Of a DNA stretch of 60,007 nt, positions 1 through 7,602 are shown piece by piece. The notes under the pieces were generated by a model. That model was not told the DNA's origin. It searched no databases and worked only from the letters and a program-made list of their open reading frames with translations. Within the stretch, counting starts at the first letter, position 1. Each line of letters begins with the position of its first letter. The translations under genes and the position numbers were made by a program. This DNA comes from Arthrobacter ulcerisalmonis (GTDB lineage: Bacteria > Actinomycetota > Actinomycetes > Actinomycetales > Micrococcaceae): assembly GCF_900609065.1 (NCBI RefSeq), contig NZ_UXAU01000021.1:1-60007 (forward strand), given 5' to 3'.

Positions 1-755
1 CGATCCGCCACACCCTTCACATGCCGGGCCTCCAACGACTCCGGATGATGCCGCTCCCGCCACCCCCGCACCTTCCGACGGAACCGCGACACCACCACAC
101 CCCCAACACCAGCACCCGGGACATCAGCCAGGCCGTCGAGACCGTTCAGGCTGTCTAAACCGTCCAGGGTCTCTTGGGTGGTCTGGCCTGGTGGGTTCAC
201 CGTGTCCGTGCCGAAGAAATGCGTCACCACCGCCGTCACGGCGTCGGGTGTCAGGCCGGTGGTTTCATCGACCACCACCCGGGCGTGCTGCCAGGAAATC
301 GTCCCGGCCTCCAAGGCCCCCAACACCACCGGCAACGACCCCGTCAACGCCTGCGCCTCACAGAGCAGCGCGGACGCGGCCCGCTCACCGATCGTCAACA
401 CACACGCGACCTCAGAGACCACACACATCCCCACCGCAGAGGACCCAGCCCCAGACCCGTTTCCGTGCACTGAGGGTGGGGCGAGCAGCTCCGCGGCCTC
501 CGCGTACGCCGCCACCAAACGAACCTTCGCCGCCGCCGTAGCAGCCTCCACCCGCGCCAACACCTCAAGACCCGACAAACACGAATCAGCAAAATCCCGC
601 AACGGATCACCCTCGAAAGAAAAACCGCCAATCTCAGAAGCGCCATTCGCGCCGGAAACAACACAGGTAAGGTGATCAACCAAGGCAGCGACCGAGGCGA
701 CGGCAGCCCGAATATGGGACCCATCACTAACCTCGAGAACCGCCCTGTTACCCAT
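1..755 (-). CDS. DUF222 / 13E12-family HNH endonuclease-type protein, N-terminal part
   Basis: Translating the minus strand from the ATG at 755 gives an open frame of 251 codons that leaves the window at its left edge, so only the N-terminal part is visible. It begins MGNRAVLEVSDGSHIRAAV and contains the alanine/glutamate-rich helical stretch and the block ISWQHARVVVDETTGL, which are typical of DUF222 (13E12 repeat) proteins. In this family an HNH nuclease domain usually lies at the C-terminus; that part is outside the window, so nuclease activity is inferred from the family. These genes occur in many copies in Arthrobacter-like genomes and their biological role is not established. Confidence 0.85.
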   Translation of the reverse strand, partial: MGNRAVLEVSDGSHIRAAVASVAALVDHLTCVVSGANGASEIGGFSFEGDPLRDFADSCLSGLEVLARVEAATAAAKVRLVAAYAEAAELLAPPSVHGNGSGAGSSAVGMCVVSEVACVLTIGERAASALLCEAQALTGSLPVVLGALEAGTISWQHARVVVDETTGLTPDAVTAVVTHFFGTDTVNPPGQTTQETLDGLDSLNGLDGLADVPGAGVGGVVVSRFRRKVRGWRERHHPESLEARHVKGVAD

Positions 756-790
756 GTCTCAATTATATAAAATGGGTACGACAATTTCAG
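756..790 (-). promoter_or_regulatory. TATAAT -10 element directly before the DUF222 gene
   Basis: On the minus strand a perfect TATAAT lies at 767-762, only six bases before the ATG at 755. This leaves almost no 5' untranslated region and no Shine-Dalgarno, so the DUF222 gene may be read from a leaderless transcript, as is common in actinobacteria. No convincing -35 hexamer is seen at the right distance. Confidence 0.4.
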
Positions 791-876
791 GCCAAACCCA
801 AGATCCCGCTCAAAAACTTTATTTTGTCAGAACCTTGTTTGCGTACGTCGAAAAACTCAAATCGAGAGCGCCATGC

Positions 877-1227
877 CTAGAGCTTGGATGATCCAAAAAG
901 ACTCTCCGCAAGGCGGATCAGGCGCTGAGGTGCGTCGGATTCCTGATCGCGACTGCAGTGGCCCAGGAAAACAGCCGTCCCATTGAGGGCATCGACCAGA
1001 TCAACCCCAGCTTCCCTGGCGAGGACCTCTGCCCTGGGGTTCTGCGGCATCCGGCCACCTTCGTCGCTGACATAGACATGCCAGTCCCGGGTGCTGATGG
1101 ACTCGATATTTCCAGCGACCAATCGCTGGAGAGTTGGCATGTCAGTGTCAACCGATTCGAGGCGCACTGGCTGAGTCAGTTGCGCCGGAATGATCAGCGC
1201 GCTGCACTTGGTTTTAAGGGCTTGCAT
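877..1227 (-). CDS. DUF3846 domain-containing protein
   Basis: A 116-residue protein starting MQALKTKCSALIIPAQ. The motifs LQRLVAGNIES, WHVYVSDEGGRMPQNPRAE and NGTAVFLGHC follow the DUF3846 pattern, a small domain common in actinobacterial mobile regions and phages with no known biochemical role. A longer start at 1269 is possible. I chose 1227 because the upstream small gene ends in TGA one base before this ATG (TGATATG), an arrangement typical of translational coupling. Confidence 0.7.
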   Translation of the reverse strand: MQALKTKCSALIIPAQLTQPVRLESVDTDMPTLQRLVAGNIESISTRDWHVYVSDEGGRMPQNPRAEVLAREAGVDLVDALNGTAVFLGHCSRDQESDAPQRLIRLAESLFGSSKL

Positions 1228-1228
1228 A

Positions 1229-1363
1229 TCAACGCTGGCGTTTCCGTGGTTTAGTGAAGCTAAGGTCACTCAACTCACTTTTGGCTCTTTTGTCAGCCCG
1301 CTTTTCGAGGATTGACTTTCCCGCTTTTTTGTTACCACCGTTTTTGGGCGATTTACCCGACAC
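1229..1363 (-). CDS. Small lysine/arginine-rich hypothetical protein (44 aa)
   Basis: From a GTG at 1363 the minus strand encodes 44 residues beginning VSGKSPKNGGNKKAGK and ending TKPRKRQR. The KSxxEKRAxKRAK pattern and RKR tail resemble small basic proteins seen throughout Actinobacteria; that is from memory, and no function is known. GGAAAGG lies about ten bases upstream of the GTG, and a TATATA-rich stretch near 1383 could serve as a -10. The same frame stays open to 1849, but the upstream part looks like random coding. The stop sits one base before the DUF3846 start, so the two are probably one transcript. Confidence 0.5.
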   Translation of the reverse strand: MSGKSPKNGGNKKAGKSILEKRADKRAKSELSDLSFTKPRKRQR

Positions 1364-1849
1364 CAGAATCACACCTTTCCTTATATAGCGTGTACCAATA
1401 CCATACAGACTTATATTTTTTATGCCAGTCACGCAGTTGAGGCCAATTGTTTGCGCTGATGTGCCCGCGATCGCTTGGTCTGAGGCAGCTCCAGCCATGC
1501 CCGGGAGGCAGGTCAGTTTCGCGCTGGTTACATCGAAGATCTCGACCTCTCGGGTCACCGAAAGCTGCATCATCGAACCTTCAGGCCAGGTGGGAGGGAT
1601 CCTAAGCGAGTTGCTGATCACCGAGCCCCTGCCGCCGGGGCTGAATAGATCACCGCCACGCTTGCCGGGGCGTCCCGGCCATCCTGACGTTCGGCTACCT
1701 GATATTTCGGCGCCTGCAACTCGGCCGCTGCCTGGATTCGCACGGACTGAGAATGCCGATGACTGGGGCAAGAAGGCGGACGACAGCGGAAACCTACCGT
1801 CGTCGTCCGCCGTTCTGGCACAGGCGTGCTGTTTGCTCTCGTAAACCAC
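1364..1849. other. Stretch without a recognisable gene
   Basis: Open frames exist on both strands (206 codons on minus, 140 on plus) but neither resembles a known family. The upstream part of the minus frame lacks the clean codon bias of the genes around it. The only supported signal is the AT-rich promoter-like sequence near 1375-1390 in front of the small basic protein. Confidence 0.4.
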
Positions 1850-2707
1850 AGCGGCCGCCCACCAAGCCGAGGCCGGATTCGCGGACGAACTGTTCGTGCG
1901 CGGTGGCGAGTTCGGTGGGGGTGAGCGGGTAGTGCGCGCCGTCGGGGCCGAGGACGGGCAGGCCGGCGTTGGGCATGCAGGCGATGGCGACGGTGGACTG
2001 CTTGGAGAGGTGGCGGGGGTGCTCGCTCATCTCGTCCGGGCAGGTGGCGCAGTTCAGGCCGACGGCGTCGAGGCCGAGCGGTTCAAGGGCGGTGAGGGCG
2101 GCGCCGATTTCGGAGCCCATGAGCATGGTGCCGGTGGTTTCGACGGTCACCTCCACGAAAATGGGAGGCGGATTCCCTTGGCGACGATGGCCTGCTTGCA
2201 GCCGTTGACGGCGGCCTTGGTCTGCAGGAGGTCCTGGCTGGTTTCGATGAGGAACGCGTCCGCGCCGCCGTCGATGAGGCCTTCGGCTTGGAGCGCGAAG
2301 GTCTGTTTGAGGTAGTCGTAGGTGGTGTGGCCGAGGCTGGGGAGTTTGGTGCCGAGGAGGCCAATGGAGCCGAGGAACCAGCGTATCCGGCCGTCTGTTT
2401 ATTCGGCAGCTTCGGCGCGTTCGCGGGCGATTCTGGCGCCTTTGCGGGCGAGTTCCTCGATGCCGTAGTCGGAGAGGATGGACCAGTTGGCCCCTAAGGT
2501 GTTGGTTTCCACGGCGTCGACGGCGAAGTAGGCGTCGTGGGTGTCGGCGAGGACGTCCGGGCGGGTGTCGTTGAGGATGTCGTTGCAGCTTTCGAGGCCT
2601 TGGAAGTCATCCTCGAGCGAGAGCTCTCTGCTCTGCAGCATGGTGCCCATGGCCCCGTCGGCGATGACGCCCCGGTTGTTCACGGCATCCAGGAGCGCCC
2701 TGCGCGC
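1850..2707 (-). pseudogene. metH: Decayed N-terminal fragment of cobalamin-dependent methionine synthase
   Basis: Reading the minus strand from about 2707 gives the start of a MetH homocysteine-binding domain (ALLDAVNNR, VIADGAMGTMLQ, LNDTRPDVLAD, VETNTLGANWS), which stops at TAA at 2399-2401. Homology continues in other frames: TKLPSLGHTTYDYLKQTFAL, then VEVTVETTGTMLMGSEIG and LNCATCPDEMSEH. A single-base deletion near 2160 breaks KGIRLP from IFVEVTVETT. Small in-frame losses (YFAVDAVETN, DYGIEELA) are also seen when compared from memory with intact actinobacterial MetH. Homology ends near GLGLVGGRCG at about 1850; the remaining ~900 residues are absent. This is a dead partial copy, and a functional metH is expected elsewhere. 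Confidence 0.85.
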
Positions 2708-3064
2708 AGACGGGACGGGCGACTGAGTCTATATCTAGCGCGAAGCGAGGCATCTCAACAGGTTACGCATGGGGGTTGGGACGTTGCGCTGTGTTTCCGT
2801 GGACTACGACGGAGGTGGGCGCCGTACAATCCGGACGCCTTTCTGATGTTTGCAGCACTCTCTGCCCGATGTAAGGAGTCCTCACCAACCAGGCACGGGC
2901 GTTGCGGCCAAACAAGCCCATTCCACATTAGAATTGGCCAAATCTGTGTATCTGGTTGGGGCACGCAAGTCAACGCTAAAACAGCTGAGGGCAATCTTTC
3001 CGTTGCGCCTTTCTCATTTGAACCACCAGATCGCTAGGATGGCCACTCAAACTCAGGGGGAGAA
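2708..3064. other. Non-coding junction between the metH relic and the retron operon
   Basis: No credible gene is seen on either strand. Base composition turns visibly more AT-rich along this stretch and stays so to about 7.6 kb, which marks the likely left boundary of an acquired segment. The retron promoter should lie here, but I see no confident -35/-10 pair. No integrase or tRNA end is recognisable. Confidence 0.4.
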
Positions 3065-4987
3065 ATGCTCATCAGCTCGATAAAGGTCCGCGGCTACCGA
3101 TCACACGAAGAAACAGAGCTTGGGATTGACGACTACACTGTGCTCATAGGATCAAATGGTTGTGGCAAATCCGCGGTGCTTTATGCTCTGGACTGGTTCG
3201 TTAATGACCGCACTTTAGAACCCAGGGATCTCTTCTCAGCGCCCGGTGAGCAAGCACCTGAGGTGAATGAACTTCAGGTCGAAGTTACCTTCAGCGATTT
3301 ACGGCCGCGCGATCGACGGTTGCTCCGCGAGTACGGACGAAAGCAAACGGTAACCTTCCGCAAGATTTGGCGGATTACGGAGACTGGTTACGAAACGAAG
3401 TTCATCGGAGACTCACTTCAGGGACCAGGCTTCGCGGCTGTAAGGGCAGTAAAGTCCGTCACCGAAAAACGAACGGCTTATAACCGCCTTCGCGAAGAAT
3501 TTTCAACCCTGCCAAAAATAGAACGGCTTGCAAAGAGTGACGACATCGAAATTGGGCTAGCAAGATGGGAAGAGTCCGCCGAAAACCGTCACTTGCTGGT
3601 GGCCATCGACAACACGGATGCCAAGCACATGTTCGGGTTCAATGGAGTAAATGTTCTTCGGGAGTGCGTAAAGCTAGTATTGATACCCGCCGGCAATGAC
3701 CTTATATCCGACATCGGAACAACAAATAAAGGAAGCGTCCTTAACCAACTTATTGGAAGTTTTCTCACCGATGCTGGACAATCTGCTCGCAATGACTGGA
3801 TTGAGGAACACAAGACGACTCTCAAAAAACTCAACAATAGTGTTGTGGATTCCATTAACGTCAGCACGCACGAAGCGACATCTCGAGTCAACAGCGCACT
3901 AGGGGATTTAGTCCCCGGCGCCCGAGTAACGTTCTCTCCAACAGTTGAGCCATTATCACCGAAAATTGACGCAAACATCCAGACGACTGTCGAAATTGAC
4001 GGCGCAATTGCCGACGTATCTCGTCAGGGGCACGGAGTCCAGCGGGCCGTCATGATGTCGATACTTCAAGCAATGGCCCTTGGCGGCGACTCCAATTCCG
4101 ATGACCGCCCGACCCTGATTCTCTGCATCGAAGAGCCTGAGGTCTATCAGCACCCGACCCGGGCGCGAGCATTTGCATCCTCACTGACTGCCCTAGCAGC
4201 TCAGGAAGGCCGGCAGGTTCTGCTCGCAACCCACTCACCGTACTTTGTAAGGCCGGAGCAATATTCCAGTCTGCGCCGGCTACGACTCCATGGCGGACGT
4301 TCCCGTGTGACAAGCATGGACGAAAATGCCGTGGCCAAGGCACTTGGAAGACCTAAGGACAAAGTATCCAAGCAGGTTCAGCAATGGCTACCCACCTCGT
4401 TCTCAGAGGGCTTCTTCGCAGACGCCGTGGCCCTGGTAGAAGGCCCAACTGATCAAGTTGTATTCGAACATCTAAGCGAGAGACTCGAAATGTCGTTAGC
4501 TAAGCGCGGCATCTGTGTACTTAACGTAGGAGGGAAGGAGAACATGCCCATGGCTTTTGAAATCCTACGAAGCTCAGGCGTCCCCGTTTACGTGGTGTTT
4601 GACGCTGACTACGCACCCGAATACACATCAGCCTCGCCACTCCCTTCAGAAATTGCATCGAAGAAAACACGGCACGAGCTTGCGACCAATGACCTTCTCG
4701 GCTGGCTTCCAAGCAGCTCTCGTGAGGCTGCGGGCACTGAATTCAGCTTTGGCGACCGCTCCTATGTCGGTCCCTGCTTTACAGCATTCCAACGTGACTT
4801 AGAAGATGAACTATCTGAATGGGACGCTTTCGTCGACCAGCTTGAGGCGTGTTCCGGAAAGCTTCGCACCAAGCATGCTCACAAGTACAGATTCGCAACT
4901 AAGGAAGCGGATTGCACGGCAGTACCAGATTCCCTCGTGCGCTGCCTTAAATCAATTATTAGCTTTACTGAAAGCTCGCGTCAATAG
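3065..4987 (+). CDS. OLD-family ATP-dependent nuclease-like protein (AAA ATPase + TOPRIM)
   Basis: A 640-residue protein preceded by a strong GGGGGAG ribosome site. The N-terminal ABC/SMC-type ATPase has Walker A GSNGCGKS (29-36), a signature-like SRQGHGVQRAVMM (319-331), Walker B LILCIEEPE (351-359) and an H-loop ATHSPYFV (H390). A TOPRIM domain follows, with VALVEGPTD (conserved E459) and VVFDADY (513-515). This is the architecture of OLD/GajA-type DNA nucleases used in anti-phage systems. It leads a three-gene set with a PRTase and a reverse transcriptase. Its codon use is more AT-rich than the flanking chromosome. DNA cleavage is inferred from the family. Confidence 0.88.
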   Translation: MLISSIKVRGYRSHEETELGIDDYTVLIGSNGCGKSAVLYALDWFVNDRTLEPRDLFSAPGEQAPEVNELQVEVTFSDLRPRDRRLLREYGRKQTVTFRKIWRITETGYETKFIGDSLQGPGFAAVRAVKSVTEKRTAYNRLREEFSTLPKIERLAKSDDIEIGLARWEESAENRHLLVAIDNTDAKHMFGFNGVNVLRECVKLVLIPAGNDLISDIGTTNKGSVLNQLIGSFLTDAGQSARNDWIEEHKTTLKKLNNSVVDSINVSTHEATSRVNSALGDLVPGARVTFSPTVEPLSPKIDANIQTTVEIDGAIADVSRQGHGVQRAVMMSILQAMALGGDSNSDDRPTLILCIEEPEVYQHPTRARAFASSLTALAAQEGRQVLLATHSPYFVRPEQYSSLRRLRLHGGRSRVTSMDENAVAKALGRPKDKVSKQVQQWLPTSFSEGFFADAVALVEGPTDQVVFEHLSERLEMSLAKRGICVLNVGGKENMPMAFEILRSSGVPVYVVFDADYAPEYTSASPLPSEIASKKTRHELATNDLLGWLPSSSREAAGTEFSFGDRSYVGPCFTAFQRDLEDELSEWDAFVDQLEACSGKLRTKHAHKYRFATKEADCTAVPDSLVRCLKSIISFTESSRQ

Positions 4988-5047
4988 CCTCGCCACTCAT
5001 AGGGTGATAGACGGCGGCCAAGAAGCCACAAACGTTAGGGAAGACAA

Positions 5048-6262
5048 TTGATTGTAACGCCGTCGATGACAGGGCGTGGACGTTATTGGATTAGCCAATT
5101 TGCGGAGGCTGACCAGTCTATCGCGGCCTTGCTGATTGATAGTTTAGAGATTCACGACCACGCAGAAATCATGAAGTCCATTGGCGAACAAGTCCGAGGG
5201 TTAGTTAATAGTAACCCGGAAAATACTCCTGTAGCACTTGTGCCAATTCGCTCTATCGAGGATCTTCCTGAGCTTGCAGATGGAAGACTCGAGCACGTTG
5301 CCTACCAGACGTTCGATCCCGGCGCTTCGTACCCCTCACTTCCGGGAAGCGAAGCCGAAATTGGCGGCCTAATCAGAGGTCTTATCGACGGTGATCGTTC
5401 GAATTTGTTGTCCCCTGAGGCCTCCCTTAGCCAATTGCGGGCGGTTAAGGCCCGGAAGCTCTGTTTAATTACTGATTACAGTGGAAGTGGCAAGCAGGCT
5501 TCACGTTTTGCACGTACTTTCAAGTCCAATACGACGATTGCTAGTTGGATATCTTATCGATTGATGGAAATCAACGTTGTAACTTATGCAGCTAGCCTTG
5601 AGGCGTCTGAAATATTTCAAAACGACCGACATGTCAATTTTCAAACGCAAATCTTCGCCAAGTCAGCGCGATCAGCTGACTGGAGCGCATCACAAAGACA
5701 ACGCATAAATCAACTTTGCCAAGACTATGCGAATGAAGATGAGCAGTACCCAGCGCTGGGATATGGCGATAGTTTTGGACTATATCTAACGAACTTGCGA
5801 GTTCCCAACAATCTTCCCCAGATACTAATTCGAGCTAAAGGACACCACCCCGGTCTTTTCGCCGGACGTGAAGTTCCCAACGACTTTTTCAACGAGCTTC
5901 GCTCTTATAATCCGTCACCATCACTGGATAGGACGCTGCGAAACCTCGGAGCAGAGGATCTTGCAGATCATTTGGAGGCAGAAACTCGGCCAGTCCGAGG
6001 CTTGAGGGCATTGGCGGCCCTGCATCTGCTCGACTATGGAATGTCAGAAGAACATGTCTACGCCATGCTAGGAGTCAGCGCGTCGAAGTTGATTGACCTA
6101 AAGACTTCTCTGATAGCGCTGGGGTGTATCTCATTGGATGGAAGACTGACCAAACGTGGGAAGGCAGAACTGCAGCACGCGCGACGCAAGGGCTTAGCTA
6201 GACCTAAATACCGTCATAAACCCGCACCTCCTGTACCGTATGAACCGACCCAACTGAGGTGA
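5048..6262 (+). CDS. Phosphoribosyltransferase-like protein with C-terminal winged helix (retron effector type)
   Basis: A 404-residue protein. Residues 138-150, LCLITDYSGSGKQ, match the PRPP-binding loop of type I phosphoribosyltransferases (hydrophobic stretch, acidic residue, SGSGK). About residues 315-385 (LAALHLLDYGMSEEHVYAML, then LGCISLDGRLTKRGK) look like a winged helix-turn-helix. Such PRTase-wHTH fusions are known in conflict systems and in one retron class. The TTG at 5048 is favoured because GGGAAG sits just upstream; an ATG at 5066 lacks a ribosome site. It lies 60 bp after the OLD-like gene and is followed by the structured gap before the RT. The substrate is unknown. Confidence 0.75.
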   Translation: MIVTPSMTGRGRYWISQFAEADQSIAALLIDSLEIHDHAEIMKSIGEQVRGLVNSNPENTPVALVPIRSIEDLPELADGRLEHVAYQTFDPGASYPSLPGSEAEIGGLIRGLIDGDRSNLLSPEASLSQLRAVKARKLCLITDYSGSGKQASRFARTFKSNTTIASWISYRLMEINVVTYAASLEASEIFQNDRHVNFQTQIFAKSARSADWSASQRQRINQLCQDYANEDEQYPALGYGDSFGLYLTNLRVPNNLPQILIRAKGHHPGLFAGREVPNDFFNELRSYNPSPSLDRTLRNLGAEDLADHLEAETRPVRGLRALAALHLLDYGMSEEHVYAMLGVSASKLIDLKTSLIALGCISLDGRLTKRGKAELQHARRKGLARPKYRHKPAPPVPYEPTQLR

Positions 6263-6265
6263 ACG

Positions 6266-6440
6266 AGTGAATTACCTAGTGATGAAGCCTGGCATATTGC
6301 CTGGCTCGGGCACCGAGAGGTGTCAGGTTGTGGCAATCCACGACCGGTGGACAAGCTTCCGATTCGGAGGCGTCGGTGAGTGATTCCTCCTCGAAGTCTC
6401 GACGAGGAATCACTCCCCACCCCTCCGGGGAGGTTCGAAG
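6266..6440 (+). ncRNA. Candidate retron msr-msd non-coding RNA
   Basis: The 181-bp gap between the PRTase and RT genes is unusually structured and lies where retron ncRNAs usually sit. Visible stems: CTCGG/CCGAG at 6305-6317; an 8-bp stem GGTTGTGG/CCACGACC with loop CAAT at 6326-6345; CTTCC/GGAGG around 6356-6370; and a long hairpin 6378-6394/6399-6415 with 17-base arms, one mismatch and a four-base loop, suited to an msd stem. Short flanking complementarity (TACCTA 6273-6278 with TAGGT 6441-6445) could be the a1/a2 pair. The branching guanosine and exact ends cannot be fixed by eye. The RT ribosome site GGGGAGG (6427-6433) overlaps the 3' part. Confidence 0.6.
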
Positions 6441-6443
6441 TAG

Positions 6444-7580
6444 GTGAGCACAGACGCGCACCTCAGTTGGGCACCTCCAGTCATTAGCGGCGGCGACGGT
6501 CCGGCGCTTGCCAACGCCATGATGTTCAGGGAAGAGACACTCCGTCAGCACGGTGCGCCGGTTTTGTACTCGCTGAAGCATTTGGCCTTGAGCACCGGCG
6601 TTGACTATGGGTTCCTCCGCGGCGTTATCCGCCGCAATACGCAAGCTTACAAAGCCATCCGGATTCCCAAGAACACCGGCGGCTTTCGAGATTTGTTATC
6701 ACCGGCACCAGCCTTGATGCAAGTTCAGCGATGGATTCTGCATGAAATTCTTTCGAAGGTTCCTCGGCAGATTAATAGTTTCGCATACTTTGCGAAGATC
6801 ACGCCCAAGGAGTGTGTAGAGCGACATGCGGGTGCGTCTTGGCTTATAAAGACCGACCTACATAACTATTTTCCGTCAATCTCAGAAAAGTCGGTCTATA
6901 CCGTTTTTCTCAATATGGGCTATTCAGATTTGGTCTCTTTCGAACTTTCCCGAATATGCACTTGGGTTCGGCCTGGCGTCCAACTAGAGGCAACCGAATC
7001 TGCAATTACGGATTCTGAGATTCCATATCCGCGCACCCCTCTTGGATATCTTCCGCAAGGTTCGCCGACAAGCGGAGCGTTAGCCAATGCTTGCACTCGA
7101 CAACTGGACAACGATCTTTCAACGCTCGCTCTAAACGCGCATTTGAGGTATACACGTTATTCTGATGATATGACTTTTTCCTCGCGCGGCCCTTTAGATC
7201 GGGCCCGCGCTGCCGAATTCATTGGGCAAGTTCGGAGACTTGTTACAGCTTCGGGACTCACACTCCATGCGAAGAAAACCAAGATAATACCACCAGGCGC
7301 ACGGAAGATCGTTCTTGGCATGTTGGTGACGGACACTGGTGTGGGTATTCTTCGCGAACAGCGGCGCATGGTGGATTTGCATATTCACGCCGTTGCTAAG
7401 TACGGGCCCATCGATTATGCGGAGCGTCGCAACTTTGACTCCGTCCTTTCCTATATCAATCACGTTGAAGGCTGGTTGGCATACCTTTCGCACATTGACG
7501 GGGATTGGACTTCACGTCGGCGACGCGACTGGACATCAGCCCTCAGTGTGCACAATGTTTCAGTTACATCATTGGGATGA
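6444..7580 (+). CDS. Retron-type reverse transcriptase
   Basis: 378 residues from a GTG, ten bases after GGGGAGG; an alternative ATG start lies near 6519. RT motifs in order: motif A LIKTDLHNYFPSI (catalytic D138), motif B LPQGSPTSGALAN (203-215), motif C RYSDDMTF (D241, D242), and IVLGMLVT (289-296) at the position of the retron-specific VTG-like motif. It lacks the maturase and endonuclease domains of group II intron RTs, and its length is typical of retron RTs. It would reverse-transcribe the RNA encoded just upstream to make msDNA. It is the last gene of the AT-rich segment; the next gene is convergent and ends 22 bp away. Confidence 0.88.
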   Translation: MSTDAHLSWAPPVISGGDGPALANAMMFREETLRQHGAPVLYSLKHLALSTGVDYGFLRGVIRRNTQAYKAIRIPKNTGGFRDLLSPAPALMQVQRWILHEILSKVPRQINSFAYFAKITPKECVERHAGASWLIKTDLHNYFPSISEKSVYTVFLNMGYSDLVSFELSRICTWVRPGVQLEATESAITDSEIPYPRTPLGYLPQGSPTSGALANACTRQLDNDLSTLALNAHLRYTRYSDDMTFSSRGPLDRARAAEFIGQVRRLVTASGLTLHAKKTKIIPPGARKIVLGMLVTDTGVGILREQRRMVDLHIHAVAKYGPIDYAERRNFDSVLSYINHVEGWLAYLSHIDGDWTSRRRRDWTSALSVHNVSVTSLG

Positions 7581-7602
7581 AAGTTCGTCTTTAAATGCCT
7601 TT

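Noticed and set aside
1229..1849. The full 206-codon minus frame as one gene
   Set aside because: Only the last 44 codons have a ribosome site and a protein-like, basic composition; the upstream part looks like chance coding.
6378..6415. The 17-base hairpin as a plain terminator of the PRTase gene
   Set aside because: There is no T-tract, and it lies among other stems directly before the RT, so a retron RNA is the better explanation, though termination is not excluded.
6444..7580. Group II intron reverse transcriptase
   Set aside because: No maturase X domain or HNH domain, no intron RNA domain V/VI downstream, and the protein has retron-like length and motifs.
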